DNA of 34,747 nucleotides from Rhodopirellula sp. (GCA_013203845.1 JABMPE010000589.1:1-34747); one strand, 5' to 3'; numbered from the stretch's first letter, positions 1 to 9,103 are shown. A program made the numbers and translations. The notes: a model not told the origin generated them from the sequence alone.

Positions 1-87
1 AACCGTGACGAAAACAACGCCTTCATCGACGCCGCCTTCGCCCGCCTGCTCGCCCTGGACGCTGAGTACGAACTCCCGCTGCTATAA
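1..87 (+). CDS. C-terminal fragment of an unidentified protein
   Basis: Frame 1 is open from the window edge to a TAA at 85-87 and gives 28 residues ending in EYELPLL. The codons are strongly G/C-ending in third position, like a real coding tail. The start and most of the gene lie outside the window. There is too little sequence to name a family. Confidence 0.5.
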   Translation, partial: NRDENNAFIDAAFARLLALDAEYELPLL

Positions 88-535
88 GACGACCGAGGAG
101 ATGACCGCTGACGTTTCTCCAAAGAGTTCTACAGCTCACAAACGCACCTTTCAGTTGACTGTCGCGGATCGAATCTCGTGAATTCTTCTGTCACACCGGG
201 CGGTTACGTGTTTGATGTTGCCTTCGTTGAGGTTCCCGCATAACGGCAGTAGGGATTACAGATGAGCGGAATACATTTTCTGCTCACCGAGCAAACCCGG
301 CGACAGACTGCACACACACTGTCGTTCGGAAGCCGTCGGTGGGCTGGTTTAAACCTGCCTGTGACTGAGAGAGAACATGACGCCACCGCTGAAAGAGCCG
401 GTCGGCGTCAAACTATCGCACTGCCTGCCGGCGGCTTTTGAACGATGGTCTGATCGCGGTTGACGCGACAAGAAACCGGAACACGTTGACCGGTGGAATG
501 ATCAACGGAATGAGACAGACGGAGCTGTTACGAGA
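88..535. other. Intergenic gap, no gene recognised
   Basis: About 450 bases lie between the left-edge gene fragment and the next gene. A 60-codon minus-strand frame at 204-386 is rich in Cys, Ser and Arg and has no family resemblance or ribosome-binding site, so I do not call it. No RNA gene or repeat was recognised. A GGAG at about 520 could be the ribosome-binding site of the TTG-started gene at 536. Confidence 0.4.
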
Positions 536-1441
536 TTGAGGAAGAGAGAAGTCAGAACGCTGCCACCGATTGGATCACCACTCGCGATGGCTCTCGTCGC
601 GTGCCTTGCGGCGGTCATGGTCGCACTGGCGTTTGCGGACACGGTGGCTGCATTGCTGGCGGTTGTCAGCGTGCTTGTAGCCGGGATCGTTGGCCTGTCG
701 CTTACGTTGTCCGGTCCGAACTCAATGGCGGGAAAGAACCTGGGTTTGCTGGAGACACCGTTCTTTCTATCCCATGACGTTGCCGTCTTCGCTCACTACC
801 GCCGCATCTCCAGTTCATTGCTGCGTCTGAGTCAGCTTCGCGATCCCGTCTTTCGTGAGACAGCGGCTGGGAAACTGACGGAACTGGCGGATCAGATTGA
901 CGAACTCGCGAGCGGGACCGTCGTCTTTTCAGGAACCGAGACCTGGCGGATGACCTACGAGACGCTGCTCCGCACACGCGGACTGTATCGCTATCGATCT
1001 GTAGCGTGGGTCCGCAATGCGAGCTACTGGCAGGATCAGCCGGGCCGGCAAAGCACGCGTTTGAATTTTGAGGTCCACGAGCAGGCCGGCGTCATGGTGG
1101 AGCGGATCGTGATTCTTGCTGACGAGCTGTGGCCAGGGCCGGAGACGTTACCGGTCGAACAGATCCGACAGTGGATTCATGAGCAATCGTCGCGAGGTGT
1201 CGATGTTCGACTTGTCCGTGAGTCATCGCTGAAATCCGAACCCGACCTCATTGCCGACATGGGAATCTATGGCAACCGTGCGGTCGGGTTTCAGGAACTG
1301 GACGACGAGTGCCACACCGTCCGCTTCACGCTGCATTTCGACATGGACCAGCTCACTGCTGCGGAAGGCCGCTGGGATCGTTTGAAGATTTACGCGATGA
1401 AATACGAAGAATTCCTGGATCAGTTTACGCTGTACGAATAG
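536..1441 (+). CDS. Hypothetical membrane-anchored protein
   Basis: The frame encodes 301 residues from a TTG start, with a GGAG about 12 bases upstream. The first internal ATG (588) would remove only the basic N-terminus. Residues about 17-60 form two closely spaced hydrophobic helices rich in Ala, Val and Leu, so the protein is probably anchored in the inner membrane. The rest, about 240 residues, looks soluble and cytoplasmic, with a mixed alpha/beta pattern. Near the C-terminus, from about residue 205, a segment reads RQWIHEQSSRGVDVRLVRES, followed by an acidic stretch and MGIYGNRAVGFQEL. I do not recognise a named family. The next gene starts 26 bases downstream on the same strand, so the two are probably co-transcribed. 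Confidence 0.7.
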   Translation: MRKREVRTLPPIGSPLAMALVACLAAVMVALAFADTVAALLAVVSVLVAGIVGLSLTLSGPNSMAGKNLGLLETPFFLSHDVAVFAHYRRISSSLLRLSQLRDPVFRETAAGKLTELADQIDELASGTVVFSGTETWRMTYETLLRTRGLYRYRSVAWVRNASYWQDQPGRQSTRLNFEVHEQAGVMVERIVILADELWPGPETLPVEQIRQWIHEQSSRGVDVRLVRESSLKSEPDLIADMGIYGNRAVGFQELDDECHTVRFTLHFDMDQLTAAEGRWDRLKIYAMKYEEFLDQFTLYE

Positions 1442-1467
1442 GATCGCCCTCGAAAGGCTGATCCTGT

Positions 1468-2808
1468 TTGCTGAACCCCATCTATCTGGACACAGCGAGG
1501 CTGGGCCAGACGTCGCCCACCGCTCTTGCAGCACAGTTCGACTTCGTCCGTCTGACGGCCGAAGAGCCCTCCAGCCTGTACTTTGAGAAGTTTCTTCAGC
1601 ACGGCTCCCGAGCCTGGACGAAATCCCGCCACGGGCAGTTTTCAGGGCTCCATAGCTGGAGCGGAATCGCGGGTCTGAAGCGAAAGCTCGCTGACATTGC
1701 CGGCTTTTCTGCGTCGCCTCGTGTGTTGCTTTCCGGACAGTCGACTCCGCTGGTCGAACTTGCCGCCCACATGCTGTCCAGACAGTGTTGCCGTATCCTG
1801 ACAACAGACCTGACCTGGCCAGCGTGGCAGGTGACCATCGAGCGGATCGCTCGCCGTTCACACATTCCCGTTGTCGTCGTCCCGATCCGTGACGCGATTC
1901 TCAACGGACGAGCCTCGGTTGAGGACGTGGTCGAACTGATTCGCGAGCGATTCTGTCGGGAATTCTGCGACGGACTGTTTCTGCCGGCAGTCGACAATCT
2001 CGGATTACGAATACCAGTCCGAGCGATTGTTCGTTCGATCCGGGAACGGACTGACCTGCGGTTCTGTGTTGTGGATGGCGCTCAGGCAATCGGCCATGCA
2101 CCTGCGTCGATCTCTGACCAGGACTGTGATCTGTTTCTGGCCGGATGCCATAAATGGATCGGTGCGTATCAACCACTCCGACTGGCCATTGCTCCGAACC
2201 GCCACACGCAACCGGTCATCGAGGAAACTTTCCGGAGCCTGATCCGGCAGGGCGAGTTGCGGGATTCACTGCTGAGTTTCACCGAGCAACTGGATTCCGG
2301 AACTCTGGACGGCATTTCCGAAACAACGAACCTGACGCCGCTGTTCGCGGCCCGAGGAGCGGCTCGCGTCTTCCCACGGAACGCGTCTCGCTGGGGTCTG
2401 TTTCGACAACAGCTTCAGAACGCCAGAATGGTGCGATCATTGGCCAGTCAGGCGGGATGGTTGACCCCTGAACCGGACGAAGGATTTCTGACCGGAATCG
2501 TCCTGATTCAATCAGCGGATCGCAAAGTTCGAGCACTGCCGCCAGATGTGCTCAGACGACATTTGCACGATGAAGGCATCATTGCCACGACCTATGCCGA
2601 TGGCCTTGTCCGGCTCTCAATGCCGGCACGCGGTTTTCAACGGGATGAAGTCCAGTTGATTACACAAGCGTTGCAAAGCGTATCACGGCACACCACGCCA
2701 CTCGGTCGGCCTGTAGACACCGCACCGGTTCCGGCTGAACTGCCTTCCGCTGGTTTCGTCGATCAATCGACCATGCGGCCCGCGTCAACGGGATCGCTGG
2801 TACTCTGA
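1468..2808 (+). CDS. Class V aminotransferase-like PLP enzyme
   Basis: This 446-residue protein has the layout of the aminotransferase class V / cysteine-desulfurase fold type I superfamily. The N-terminus YLDTARLGQTSPT resembles the usual YLD-x-A-x-x-G-x-x-SP motif. VVDGAQAIGH carries the Asp (about D203) that would bind the PLP pyridine nitrogen. CHKW supplies the likely Schiff-base lysine (about K229). The small C-terminal domain follows, with GIIATTYADGLVRLSMP near residues 370-388. The substrate cannot be told; cysteine desulfurase, kynureninase-like or epimerase-like chemistry all remain possible. The start is a TTG with AAGG about 11 bases upstream. It probably forms an operon with the upstream membrane protein. 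Its last 24 bases overlap the end of a convergent gene, and its last 40 residues or so look like a non-conserved tail. Confidence 0.8.
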   Translation: MLNPIYLDTARLGQTSPTALAAQFDFVRLTAEEPSSLYFEKFLQHGSRAWTKSRHGQFSGLHSWSGIAGLKRKLADIAGFSASPRVLLSGQSTPLVELAAHMLSRQCCRILTTDLTWPAWQVTIERIARRSHIPVVVVPIRDAILNGRASVEDVVELIRERFCREFCDGLFLPAVDNLGLRIPVRAIVRSIRERTDLRFCVVDGAQAIGHAPASISDQDCDLFLAGCHKWIGAYQPLRLAIAPNRHTQPVIEETFRSLIRQGELRDSLLSFTEQLDSGTLDGISETTNLTPLFAARGAARVFPRNASRWGLFRQQLQNARMVRSLASQAGWLTPEPDEGFLTGIVLIQSADRKVRALPPDVLRRHLHDEGIIATTYADGLVRLSMPARGFQRDEVQLITQALQSVSRHTTPLGRPVDTAPVPAELPSAGFVDQSTMRPASTGSLVL

Positions 2809-3477
2809 ACGTTCCGCCTTCGATTCAAGCTGTTCGAACGGCTTGACGATCCGGCGTTTCAACCGCAGCACGGATGCGGGAATTGTTTCCCGGCCAGACT
2901 GTTTTCGACGTCGATTCACGGCACGCAGAATGTTGAGCTGTTGTCTGCGCACCGGGGCGTACGGTTCAAAGGGAAGCCGTTGAAACATCGTGGCAATGTC
3001 ATCAGCCGAACGCCGACCAGCCAGCTCGACGAAGTGATCGCGAAGCGCGAGATACTGCTGGCGTTCCATCGCCACATGAGCGTGCCATTTCGGATCCCGG
3101 TGGCCCTTCTGCGTTCTCCCGCCGGCTCGATAGCTGATCGCATAACCGCAGTACGAAAGCGGTATCCGGCGAATGTCACGAACGGACTTCTGCTCGTCCT
3201 CGAAGAAGACGTGTTCGCCCTTTGTTGCGAGCAGCACGAAGAGGCGATCGTGGCGGATGTATTGCAGGTTGGCTCGGCCCAACCGCTTCCGCCGCGATCG
3301 CGTCGATTCCGAAACGTCGATCTCATACTTCGTGATGAGCTTTCGATCGACGAGTTCCGGATCTTTCCTGTCCGGAATGTAACCCGTCACGTACCACCAG
3401 TAGCCGTGACGCAGATAGCAGCAGGCGATCTGCTGCACGAATCCCACCAGCGATGTTGTTTCCGCTCGATACTGCAT
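2785..3477 (-). CDS. Conserved-looking hypothetical protein, 230 aa, next to hairpin array
   Basis: The protein is 230 residues and very basic, with runs such as RSRRKRLGR and VNRRRKQ that suggest nucleic-acid binding. Recognisable blocks are QYRAETTSLVGFVQQ at the N-terminus, GYWWYVTGYIPDRKDP (about 25-40), NLQYIRHDRLFVLLATKGEH (about 71-90) and LPFEPYAPVRRQ near residue 180. From memory, similar hypothetical proteins occur in several copies in planctomycete genomes; I cannot verify that here. I recognise no catalytic motif. An HAH triplet at about residue 140 resembles the HUH motif, but too weakly to call. Its 5' side is the hairpin array at 3497-5016, and its 3' end overlaps the convergent PLP gene by 24 bases, which would fit insertion into the end of that gene. 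Confidence 0.65.
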   Translation of the reverse strand: MQYRAETTSLVGFVQQIACCYLRHGYWWYVTGYIPDRKDPELVDRKLITKYEIDVSESTRSRRKRLGRANLQYIRHDRLFVLLATKGEHVFFEDEQKSVRDIRRIPLSYCGYAISYRAGGRTQKGHRDPKWHAHVAMERQQYLALRDHFVELAGRRSADDIATMFQRLPFEPYAPVRRQQLNILRAVNRRRKQSGRETIPASVLRLKRRIVKPFEQLESKAERSEYQRSR

Positions 3478-3496
3478 ACTTCCTTCGCGAAAAGTT

Positions 3497-5016
3497 GACG
3501 AGCTTGTTCAGGGCACAAGCTCGTCGGAAAGCCCTGTCTGGAAAAGAACCATCAGGCGGACGTGTGAAACGCACAGCACCGCAGTCGCACGAAAGGCGAC
3601 AGCAGCAACAGTGATCGTTTCAGAATCGGCGAGGGAACTACATTCAAGAGTTGTTCCCTCCCAATCCATACTACCCGTCACACCCACAACCACGACTGGT
3701 TAACGACGTACAACAGTGTCACGTCGTTACCACTCCGTTGGTTCGCCGCCACGAGACGAAGACTCTCCCGAGTCTCACTCCCGTAGCCGCCAGCTCCCTC
3801 CCGGGAATCAGTCGAGCACAGCCGGTGGCACAAGCTGGCCACCGGCTGTTCAACAGCTCGACCGCAACGTCGCTTTGACAGTGCTCCGCATCGGCCTCAG
3901 CCTGCGCGGTACTGCCCGTCAGCCCTTTCGTTGTTGCCTTGTCGACGTACCTGCGGGACCAGCCCGCGACTGAGCTTCGAACGCCAGCGGCATTCAGTTC
4001 AGTCACGTGTCACCACAGGACATCTCCGATCGTTCCAGGCACCACCCCGGAACGGCAAACGAGTTTCGACTGCCTTGCCGAAACATCGCCCGGCGCGTGA
4101 ACCACGCATCCGGCTTCTACTCAGGCCACACTCCCCCTCTACGGCATTTGAATCACCTGAGTGAACGACTCAGGCACCGGGAACCACCCCGGCTGCCGCA
4201 GAGGTTCCTGCGTTAGTCATGCTCTTCGCTCCACGCTTCACGTTGCTATCCAGTGTTACCTGGAGGAACCGTTGCCGTATGTGCGACTCTCCCGAATCGC
4301 CACAGTTTCCATCGGGAATGATTTGTCATTCCCGATGATTTCAGGGGACCGAACGTAGAAGCGTCCCCTTACCCATCAGCACCGGTCTTTCGCGGTTCGG
4401 CATCGTCTCTCGTGGAACTCACTGGCAAGCCCTTACGGGCCTTTCATGGTTGAGCTATTCACAGCCGTCGGATTTGCCGACGGTCCCCGGACTGATCAAG
4501 TCCGGACTGGCACGTCACCGTGCTCAATGCTCCCCACGCCAGCCAGGTTGAACGCACCGGATTGCTCCGGCCCGAACCCCCTGGACAGGATTACGCGGCG
4601 TCAATTCGATTGACGCAACACATCACCTGCTTTGAAACATGACGGCCTTTGTCAGAACACCGACAAAGGGATTTCCGCATCGCCCTTGCTCTCTATCATC
4701 GGATCGAATGTCGGTATTACTCTGAACGGAAGCGACTGCGATACGAGGGCAGCCGTTCGATGATTCAGGATTACTCCAACAAGCCTCCGTCGAACACAGC
4801 AAGCACCTCTCGATGCACTGCGCTCTACGGGACGACCACGGACGAGCGGTTAACTTCGTCCCCTTAGCCCGACTGGTGAGGTCAGGTTTACCGGGTGTGG
4901 CCGACTGTCAAAGCGACGTTTACTCGTCATTCTTAGCCCGATGGTGTGATACCAGGTTTGCCGAATGACGCGGTTGACGTTTCAACGGTTGCAGGTCAGG
5001 AATCCGAAACCTGACC
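3497..5016. repeat. Non-coding array of about 15 perfect hairpins
   Basis: No convincing gene lies in this stretch. It contains many perfect inverted repeats with short loops: 3497-3525 (11-bp stem), 3631-3660 (8), 3701-3729 (9), 3811-3862 (11-bp inner stem plus 7-bp outer stem), 4156-4174 (7), 4310-4337 (12-bp stem, TTTG loop), 4343-4369 (7), 4429-4440 (4), 4465-4483 (7), 4487-4505 (7), 4510-4523 (5), 4557-4570 (5), 4598-4616 (8), 4646-4669 (8) and 4994-5016 (7). The stems differ in sequence, so this is not one repeated unit. An imperfect direct repeat beginning CTTAGCCCGA occurs near 4864 and 4932. It could be a large structured RNA, a packed set of protein-binding palindromes, or the non-coding part of the neighbouring unknown gene's element. 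Confidence 0.75.
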
Positions 5017-5063
5017 GGCCTCACGTACATACCGTACCGGTTGGAAATGGCAACAGCTCGAAA

Positions 5064-5149
5064 GACGTGTCGGTCGCGTCGCATTTTGATGATCAAGGCG
5101 TGTCGGTAGCGTCGCAAAACGCGTGCAATGACGTGTCGGCTACGTCGCA
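5064..5149. repeat. Three 20-bp direct repeats at exact 33-bp period
   Basis: Copies lie at 5064-5083, 5097-5116 and 5130-5149. Each fits GRCGTGTCGGYNRCGTCGCA and is separated from the next by 13 bases of unlike sequence. The period is 33 bp both times, close to three helical turns, which would put the copies on the same DNA face. In one plus-strand frame the repeats read as 11-residue units (DVSVASHF, GVSVASQN, DVSATSHF), but no credible gene contains them. Iteron-like protein-binding sites are one reading and a dispersed planctomycete intergenic repeat is another. Three copies with 13-base spacers do not make a CRISPR array. Confidence 0.75.
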
Positions 5150-5159
5150 CTTTTTCGGC

Positions 5160-5168
5160 TGTGGATAA
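5160..5168 (-). promoter_or_regulatory. Perfect DnaA-box match
   Basis: TGTGGATAA is the exact complement of the DnaA-box consensus TTATCCACA. It starts 10 bases after the third 33-bp-period repeat. An A/T-richer stretch (about 5228-5285) follows within 120 bases. One such match is expected by chance in roughly a quarter of windows this size, so the position is the main argument. Confidence 0.4.
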
Positions 5169-5767
5169 ACTGGCTAACCCGCCGACATCACTTGCGAATT
5201 CGACCAGTGCGGGCCGATTTCGGCGTGAGATCAAAGAATTGGATCAAAATACTTGTAAGCAAGATCGATTTTGCTTTTGGATTTGCGGGCGAGATCATCA
5301 CGGATCTGACCTCAGCCACGCTGAATGCGCTGGTGTTGGCGTCCAGTTTCCACGTTGGGCCGTGATTGACTGACACAACAATGGGGACTTGGCGGAGTGG
5401 CTCTGCTACTGGGCTTCATCGAGTTTGAGGCGTCAGCCCTCGGCGTTCACACATACCCCAAAACTGCTCCGGTCTGGTCGACCGGAGCGCCGAAATGTGA
5501 CTACAGCCGGGACCGAAGAGCATATGACACGTCATCAATCGGATGACAGTATGGTCCACCTGACCCGGAAGCTGCTGACGAAGATGGCGCGGGAGACCTA
5601 CCATGGCTGTCGTTGTGCGCGTTACATCGGCAGCGGGGTGCAGGACTCACAGATGGCTCTCCCGACTTTGGAAGAACAGCCATCCATCTCGAAGAAAGTA
5701 TTTGTATCTGAATCGGACATGGTGCGACTCACATCGCAAGAGTTACCGCTCTCGTACACCGCGGTCA
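5169..5767. other. Intergenic stretch, no gene supported
   Basis: The stretch lies between the repeat/DnaA-box block and the end of the minus-strand FG-GAP gene. The first 120 bases include an A/T-richer segment (about 5228-5285). A 154-codon plus frame at 5389-5853 has a poor residue pattern and runs antisense into the next gene, so I do not call it. The only clear structure is the hairpin at 5466-5488. Confidence 0.4.
5466..5488. repeat. Perfect 9-bp hairpin, TGGTC loop
   Basis: GCTCCGGTC and GACCGGAGC flank a TGGTC loop. A near copy of its core, with loop TGCGC, lies at 16328-16346, next to the replication gene. Confidence 0.6.
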
Positions 5768-8359
5768 TCACCTTGCGTTATGCAAGTTCAGTTCGACTCT
5801 GTGGTGTGTCCAGTTTTCGTCGTCGCCGATTGAAGAATGAGTCGTCGCGATGATCGTCTTGCCGTCAGTGGCGATATCGTGGATTTCTCTAAGGTCGGAG
5901 TTTATGCCTTTGCCCACGGGTATCGTTTGCAGATGCCGTGATGACCTGGCATCAAACACGTGCAGGCTTCGTCGAGAGGCGACCACAACTGTATCGCCCT
6001 GGACAGCCACAGATTTTCCAAATGAGTAATCCAGTTGGTCGACTCTGACGATGAGTTCTCGCAGCCTGCCATCACCAAGGTCATCGAGGTTCTGGTAGGT
6101 CGTGGTGTTCTTCAGGACGGAATGGAGTTTACCAGTGGAAACGTCGTAGACGAGTGCCGCTCCACCGTAACTGTGCATCGGAAAGCCAACCACAGCCCAC
6201 TTGCCGGACACCGCGATGGAAGCCACAAAGCAGTTTTCGCTGGTGGGGCATTCAAGCTTTGCAATGAACTTTCCGTCGGCAGCTTTGTGCAGGAAGACAG
6301 CAGGGTTTCGATGACTTGCTTCATCCGCTCCTGGAGCTGTGATCATCAGCGTTGTGCCGTCCGTTGCGATATTCTCACCGAAGCTCAGGTGAGCCTGATC
6401 CTCGGGCCTCATCGTGATGCGAAATCGGTGCTCGCCTGTTCTCGCATCGTGGATGTTGACCTCGCCTTCGTCCTCGGATCGTCCTCGTTTTCCGGTGGCG
6501 CCTACAGCGATGAAGTCACCGTGTGCTGCGACGGCTGAGCCAAACCAAAGACCGGGCATCAGACTGTCGCGTGGAGGCCGGACATTTGTGACAAGCTTCC
6601 CGGTCTTTCGGCTGTAGACGTGCGCTTCGCCAGCGTTCAGTCGAGGTCCACGCCCCGTCTTTGGATCGCTCAGCCAGGCGGATGGGTAACCGACGACCAC
6701 GTAATCGTTCGAGAAATCCATCGCCTTTCCTGAAGGATGCGTCTCGACGCCATGTATCGCAACCGGACTCCTGTCAGAATCGGTCGAGAAGATCAGGACT
6801 CGACTCATCTTCGGGTCTCCACCAAGCAGGCCCCCAAAGAGACCTACAATGGTCGGAGCGCCAGCCACGCTGACGGCGAATCCACTGGAGTCCGCAACGA
6901 CTCGACCGCCCGAGTACTTGGAGGGAAGCAGGGACGAGGAAATCAGGTTTTCTCTGGACAGTGTCGTCGTCGACTGGTCATACAGCTTCCCGTTCCATTC
7001 GGTTTTGCGAGTCTCCAGTTTGAGAAGCCTTGCGATTGCATCCTCACAGAAGATGGCGATTGGTTTTGATCTTTTTACCCCATCGGCAAGTTCGGCCGGG
7101 ATTTCGATTTGATAGTTATCGTACGTCTTTGCCGTACGAACTATTCTGGCTGCCCGCAGCACCTTGTCTTCACCGTAAATCTCAGAAAGAGCCTCGTACT
7201 GTTTACTGGCCGCCTTCCATTGCATCCCTTTGGCTCGTGCTGCGACGACAAGAAAACACTCGCGGTCGCCAGCTTGTAAAAGGACTCTCACGAAGTCCCC
7301 AAGCGTAGCCTGGGGGTCGCGACGTGCTTCTGCCGCCGCTGCCAGTGCGACCTTCGGATCGATGAGTGAGACCATCTCCTGGAAATCGCTGATTGCTTCG
7401 GCCCACCGGTCTTCGGAACGAGCAATCATGCGAAACTGGTTGAAGATAAAACCAGCATCGCTTCCCTGACTGAGTTGTTCGAAAAAGTCGTACATCGGCT
7501 TCATGCGACTGCCACGAACAAGCCCGTCCGCCGTCATTCGCTTCACCCGCTGCTGGTTAGCGGCAGTATTCAAAGTTGCTTCGCCGAACATAGCCGCCAG
7601 TTGGCCGTACCTGACGACGGCCTGCTGATGACTCAGCGGATCGCCATCAATGAGCTGCAGATAAACCACGTACGATTCGGGAGTCGGATAAAACTCCTGC
7701 TCGCGTCCGGCCTTTTGAAACTCACTCCAGTCGCGCAACAGCATGTACTGTTCTTCGAACTGCCTGGTCGCTTCAAATGCCCGCGAGAACCGATCGAGAT
7801 TGAAAGCCTTCAGATTCTCTATCTGCTGATAGGGCTGGTTGTCGCGCATTCCCATGTGGTCGCGGATCGCTTCAATCCAACGGTCGAACGCCGGACTGGC
7901 GGCTTCAGGAACACCGCCATCCAAAGTCTGGCTATAGATCGCTGTCATGAAGCCGCGGGACCCCGTCGTTACGCCTCCGTAAAGAAGCTGAAAGTCTTTC
8001 TCAAGAAGCGCTTCGGCATATAGCTTTCTCAGTGTTTCCCGCTGCGGATTATCCGGCTGAGTTGCCCAGAATACGCGTCTGAGACTATCCAGTTGAGTGA
8101 ACTTGACTTTGTCGTTGTCAATCGCCGCACGCAGGTGTTCCAGGTTTGGGCCAAAACCTGAGCCAATTCTGCTTAACTTGAACTGTGGGGCGTTAGCAGC
8201 TTCGTCGCCATCTCCGGCGTCCGCGTCCGTCCGTGCTGCTGCGGTCTCGCCAGATCTTTCGCCTGAATTCGTTCCTCTCTGCGCGAGGATCGGCAGGACA
8301 AACAGTGAAACGGTTACGCCAACGATTCCAACCAAAGCGGAAGCTCGAAACAGAGTCAT
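5768..8359 (-). CDS. Secreted FG-GAP-like beta-propeller protein
   Basis: The protein is 863 residues. Residues about 1-27 form a signal peptide (MTLFRASALVGIVG..., then a hydrophobic run ending PILAQRG), so it is exported. Residues about 35-70 are a Ser/Ala/Asp-rich linker. Residues about 70-470 are alpha-helical and unrecognised. From about residue 490 to the end there are six or so repeats with the pattern of FG-GAP/integrin-type propeller blades: FSNDYVVVGYPSA, AAHGDFIAVGATGKRG, IATDGTTLMITAPGAD, AVSGKWAVVGFPM, VAVQGDTVVVASRR, each followed by V(F/Y)D-x-x-TGK-type strands. GGAAGG lies upstream of the ATG. The small membrane protein 64 bases upstream on the same strand is a likely operon partner. 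The role is probably binding or adhesion at the cell surface; the ligand is unknown. Confidence 0.8.
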   Translation of the reverse strand: MTLFRASALVGIVGVTVSLFVLPILAQRGTNSGERSGETAAARTDADAGDGDEAANAPQFKLSRIGSGFGPNLEHLRAAIDNDKVKFTQLDSLRRVFWATQPDNPQRETLRKLYAEALLEKDFQLLYGGVTTGSRGFMTAIYSQTLDGGVPEAASPAFDRWIEAIRDHMGMRDNQPYQQIENLKAFNLDRFSRAFEATRQFEEQYMLLRDWSEFQKAGREQEFYPTPESYVVYLQLIDGDPLSHQQAVVRYGQLAAMFGEATLNTAANQQRVKRMTADGLVRGSRMKPMYDFFEQLSQGSDAGFIFNQFRMIARSEDRWAEAISDFQEMVSLIDPKVALAAAAEARRDPQATLGDFVRVLLQAGDRECFLVVAARAKGMQWKAASKQYEALSEIYGEDKVLRAARIVRTAKTYDNYQIEIPAELADGVKRSKPIAIFCEDAIARLLKLETRKTEWNGKLYDQSTTTLSRENLISSSLLPSKYSGGRVVADSSGFAVSVAGAPTIVGLFGGLLGGDPKMSRVLIFSTDSDRSPVAIHGVETHPSGKAMDFSNDYVVVGYPSAWLSDPKTGRGPRLNAGEAHVYSRKTGKLVTNVRPPRDSLMPGLWFGSAVAAHGDFIAVGATGKRGRSEDEGEVNIHDARTGEHRFRITMRPEDQAHLSFGENIATDGTTLMITAPGADEASHRNPAVFLHKAADGKFIAKLECPTSENCFVASIAVSGKWAVVGFPMHSYGGAALVYDVSTGKLHSVLKNTTTYQNLDDLGDGRLRELIVRVDQLDYSFGKSVAVQGDTVVVASRRSLHVFDARSSRHLQTIPVGKGINSDLREIHDIATDGKTIIATTHSSIGDDENWTHHRVELNLHNAR

Positions 8360-8423
8360 AGGGCCATCCTTCCAGATGTATTTGTTGATTAACGGTGTCC
8401 ATAGCTCGCCACGCTGCTCAGAG

Positions 8424-8945
8424 TCAGCCGGTCGTCAGCTGCACGATGCCCCAGAGAATCCCAAGCAGGCCCCCGATGATCACGACAGACATCAGAGTCA
8501 TAAAACAGAGGTAGGCGACCGACAGCGTGAGGCAGAGACTGAGCTGAAGTGTGCCTTTGATGGTCTTGGGTGCGAGCCAGCCGGACGCTGCGATGGCGAT
8601 GAGCGTGAAGCCTGTAAAGCCGTAGTGAACTCCACCGACGAGAAAGCCGATGACGCCGATCAGTCGGAAAGCCAGGCCAACCCATTGGGGAACCCATGTG
8701 AATGCGGACGAGATGAACTCGACAGTGTTGTCCGTCCACTCGCCTGCGAACTCTCCGGCATGGTCAAGTATTCCGGGCCCGGCAGCTCTTGATGCTCCGC
8801 CGCCGGATGCTATCTGCTCCCTGACACGTTGCGAGCCTCTTCTGTTGGCGTATTCTCGTGCTCCGTACATGCTGGCACCGCTCGCGACGTTTCCTCGTCC
8901 GTCAATGCTGGCCCCCAAGGCTGCGTAGAAGTCGTTGTCGTTCAT
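8424..8945 (-). CDS. Small hypothetical membrane protein
   Basis: The protein is 173 residues. Residues 1-75 are hydrophilic and Gly/Ala/Arg-rich. From about 88 to 172 it has three to four hydrophobic segments (VGLAFRLIGVIGFLVGGV, FTLIAIAASGWLA, LSLCLTLSVAYLCFMTLMSV, GGLLGILWGIVQL), so it sits in the membrane. No family is recognised. GGGAG about 10 bases before the ATG supports the start. It is followed by the secreted FG-GAP protein on the same strand and is divergent from the ECF sigma factor gene at 9104. The 158-base divergent region would hold both promoters, but I see no clear -35/-10 pair. Confidence 0.7.
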   Translation of the reverse strand: MNDNDFYAALGASIDGRGNVASGASMYGAREYANRRGSQRVREQIASGGGASRAAGPGILDHAGEFAGEWTDNTVEFISSAFTWVPQWVGLAFRLIGVIGFLVGGVHYGFTGFTLIAIAASGWLAPKTIKGTLQLSLCLTLSVAYLCFMTLMSVVIIGGLLGILWGIVQLTTG

Positions 8946-9103
8946 CTTTCGATACTCCCGTCAGGGGTGGTTGCCTTCCGCTGAATTCCGCTCTCTGTAA
9001 CTATTTGGCGGGATGCCGGCGGGCCAAGTGCATCGGAATCCGAAGATTCTTAGAAATTTCGCACTGGGTTCACTGTTCGCATTAAAACCTCAGCAGGACC
9101 GGT

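Noticed and set aside
204-386. 60-codon minus-strand frame
   Set aside because: Cys/Ser/Arg-rich chance frame without a ribosome-binding site.
1223-1861. 212-codon minus-strand frame
   Set aside because: Lies antisense across two well-supported plus-strand genes and has shadow-like composition.
2785-3477. HUH (HAH) nuclease motif with a downstream Tyr in the 230-aa protein
   Set aside because: The surrounding sequence does not match Y1 transposases or RAYT proteins, and a single H-A-H is weak evidence.
5064-5149. Possible CRISPR array
   Set aside because: Only three imperfect repeats, 13-base spacers, and no cas1/cas2; the Cas4-like gene is far away and degenerate.
5389-5460. tRNA-like start (GACTTGGCGGAGTGGC) suggesting a tRNA-Leu/Ser or a remnant attachment site
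   Set aside because: No anticodon arm, no T-arm GTTCGAAT motif and no matching acceptor end follow.
5389-5853. 154-codon plus-strand frame
   Set aside because: Unlikely residue pattern, no family resemblance, and its end is antisense to the FG-GAP protein gene.
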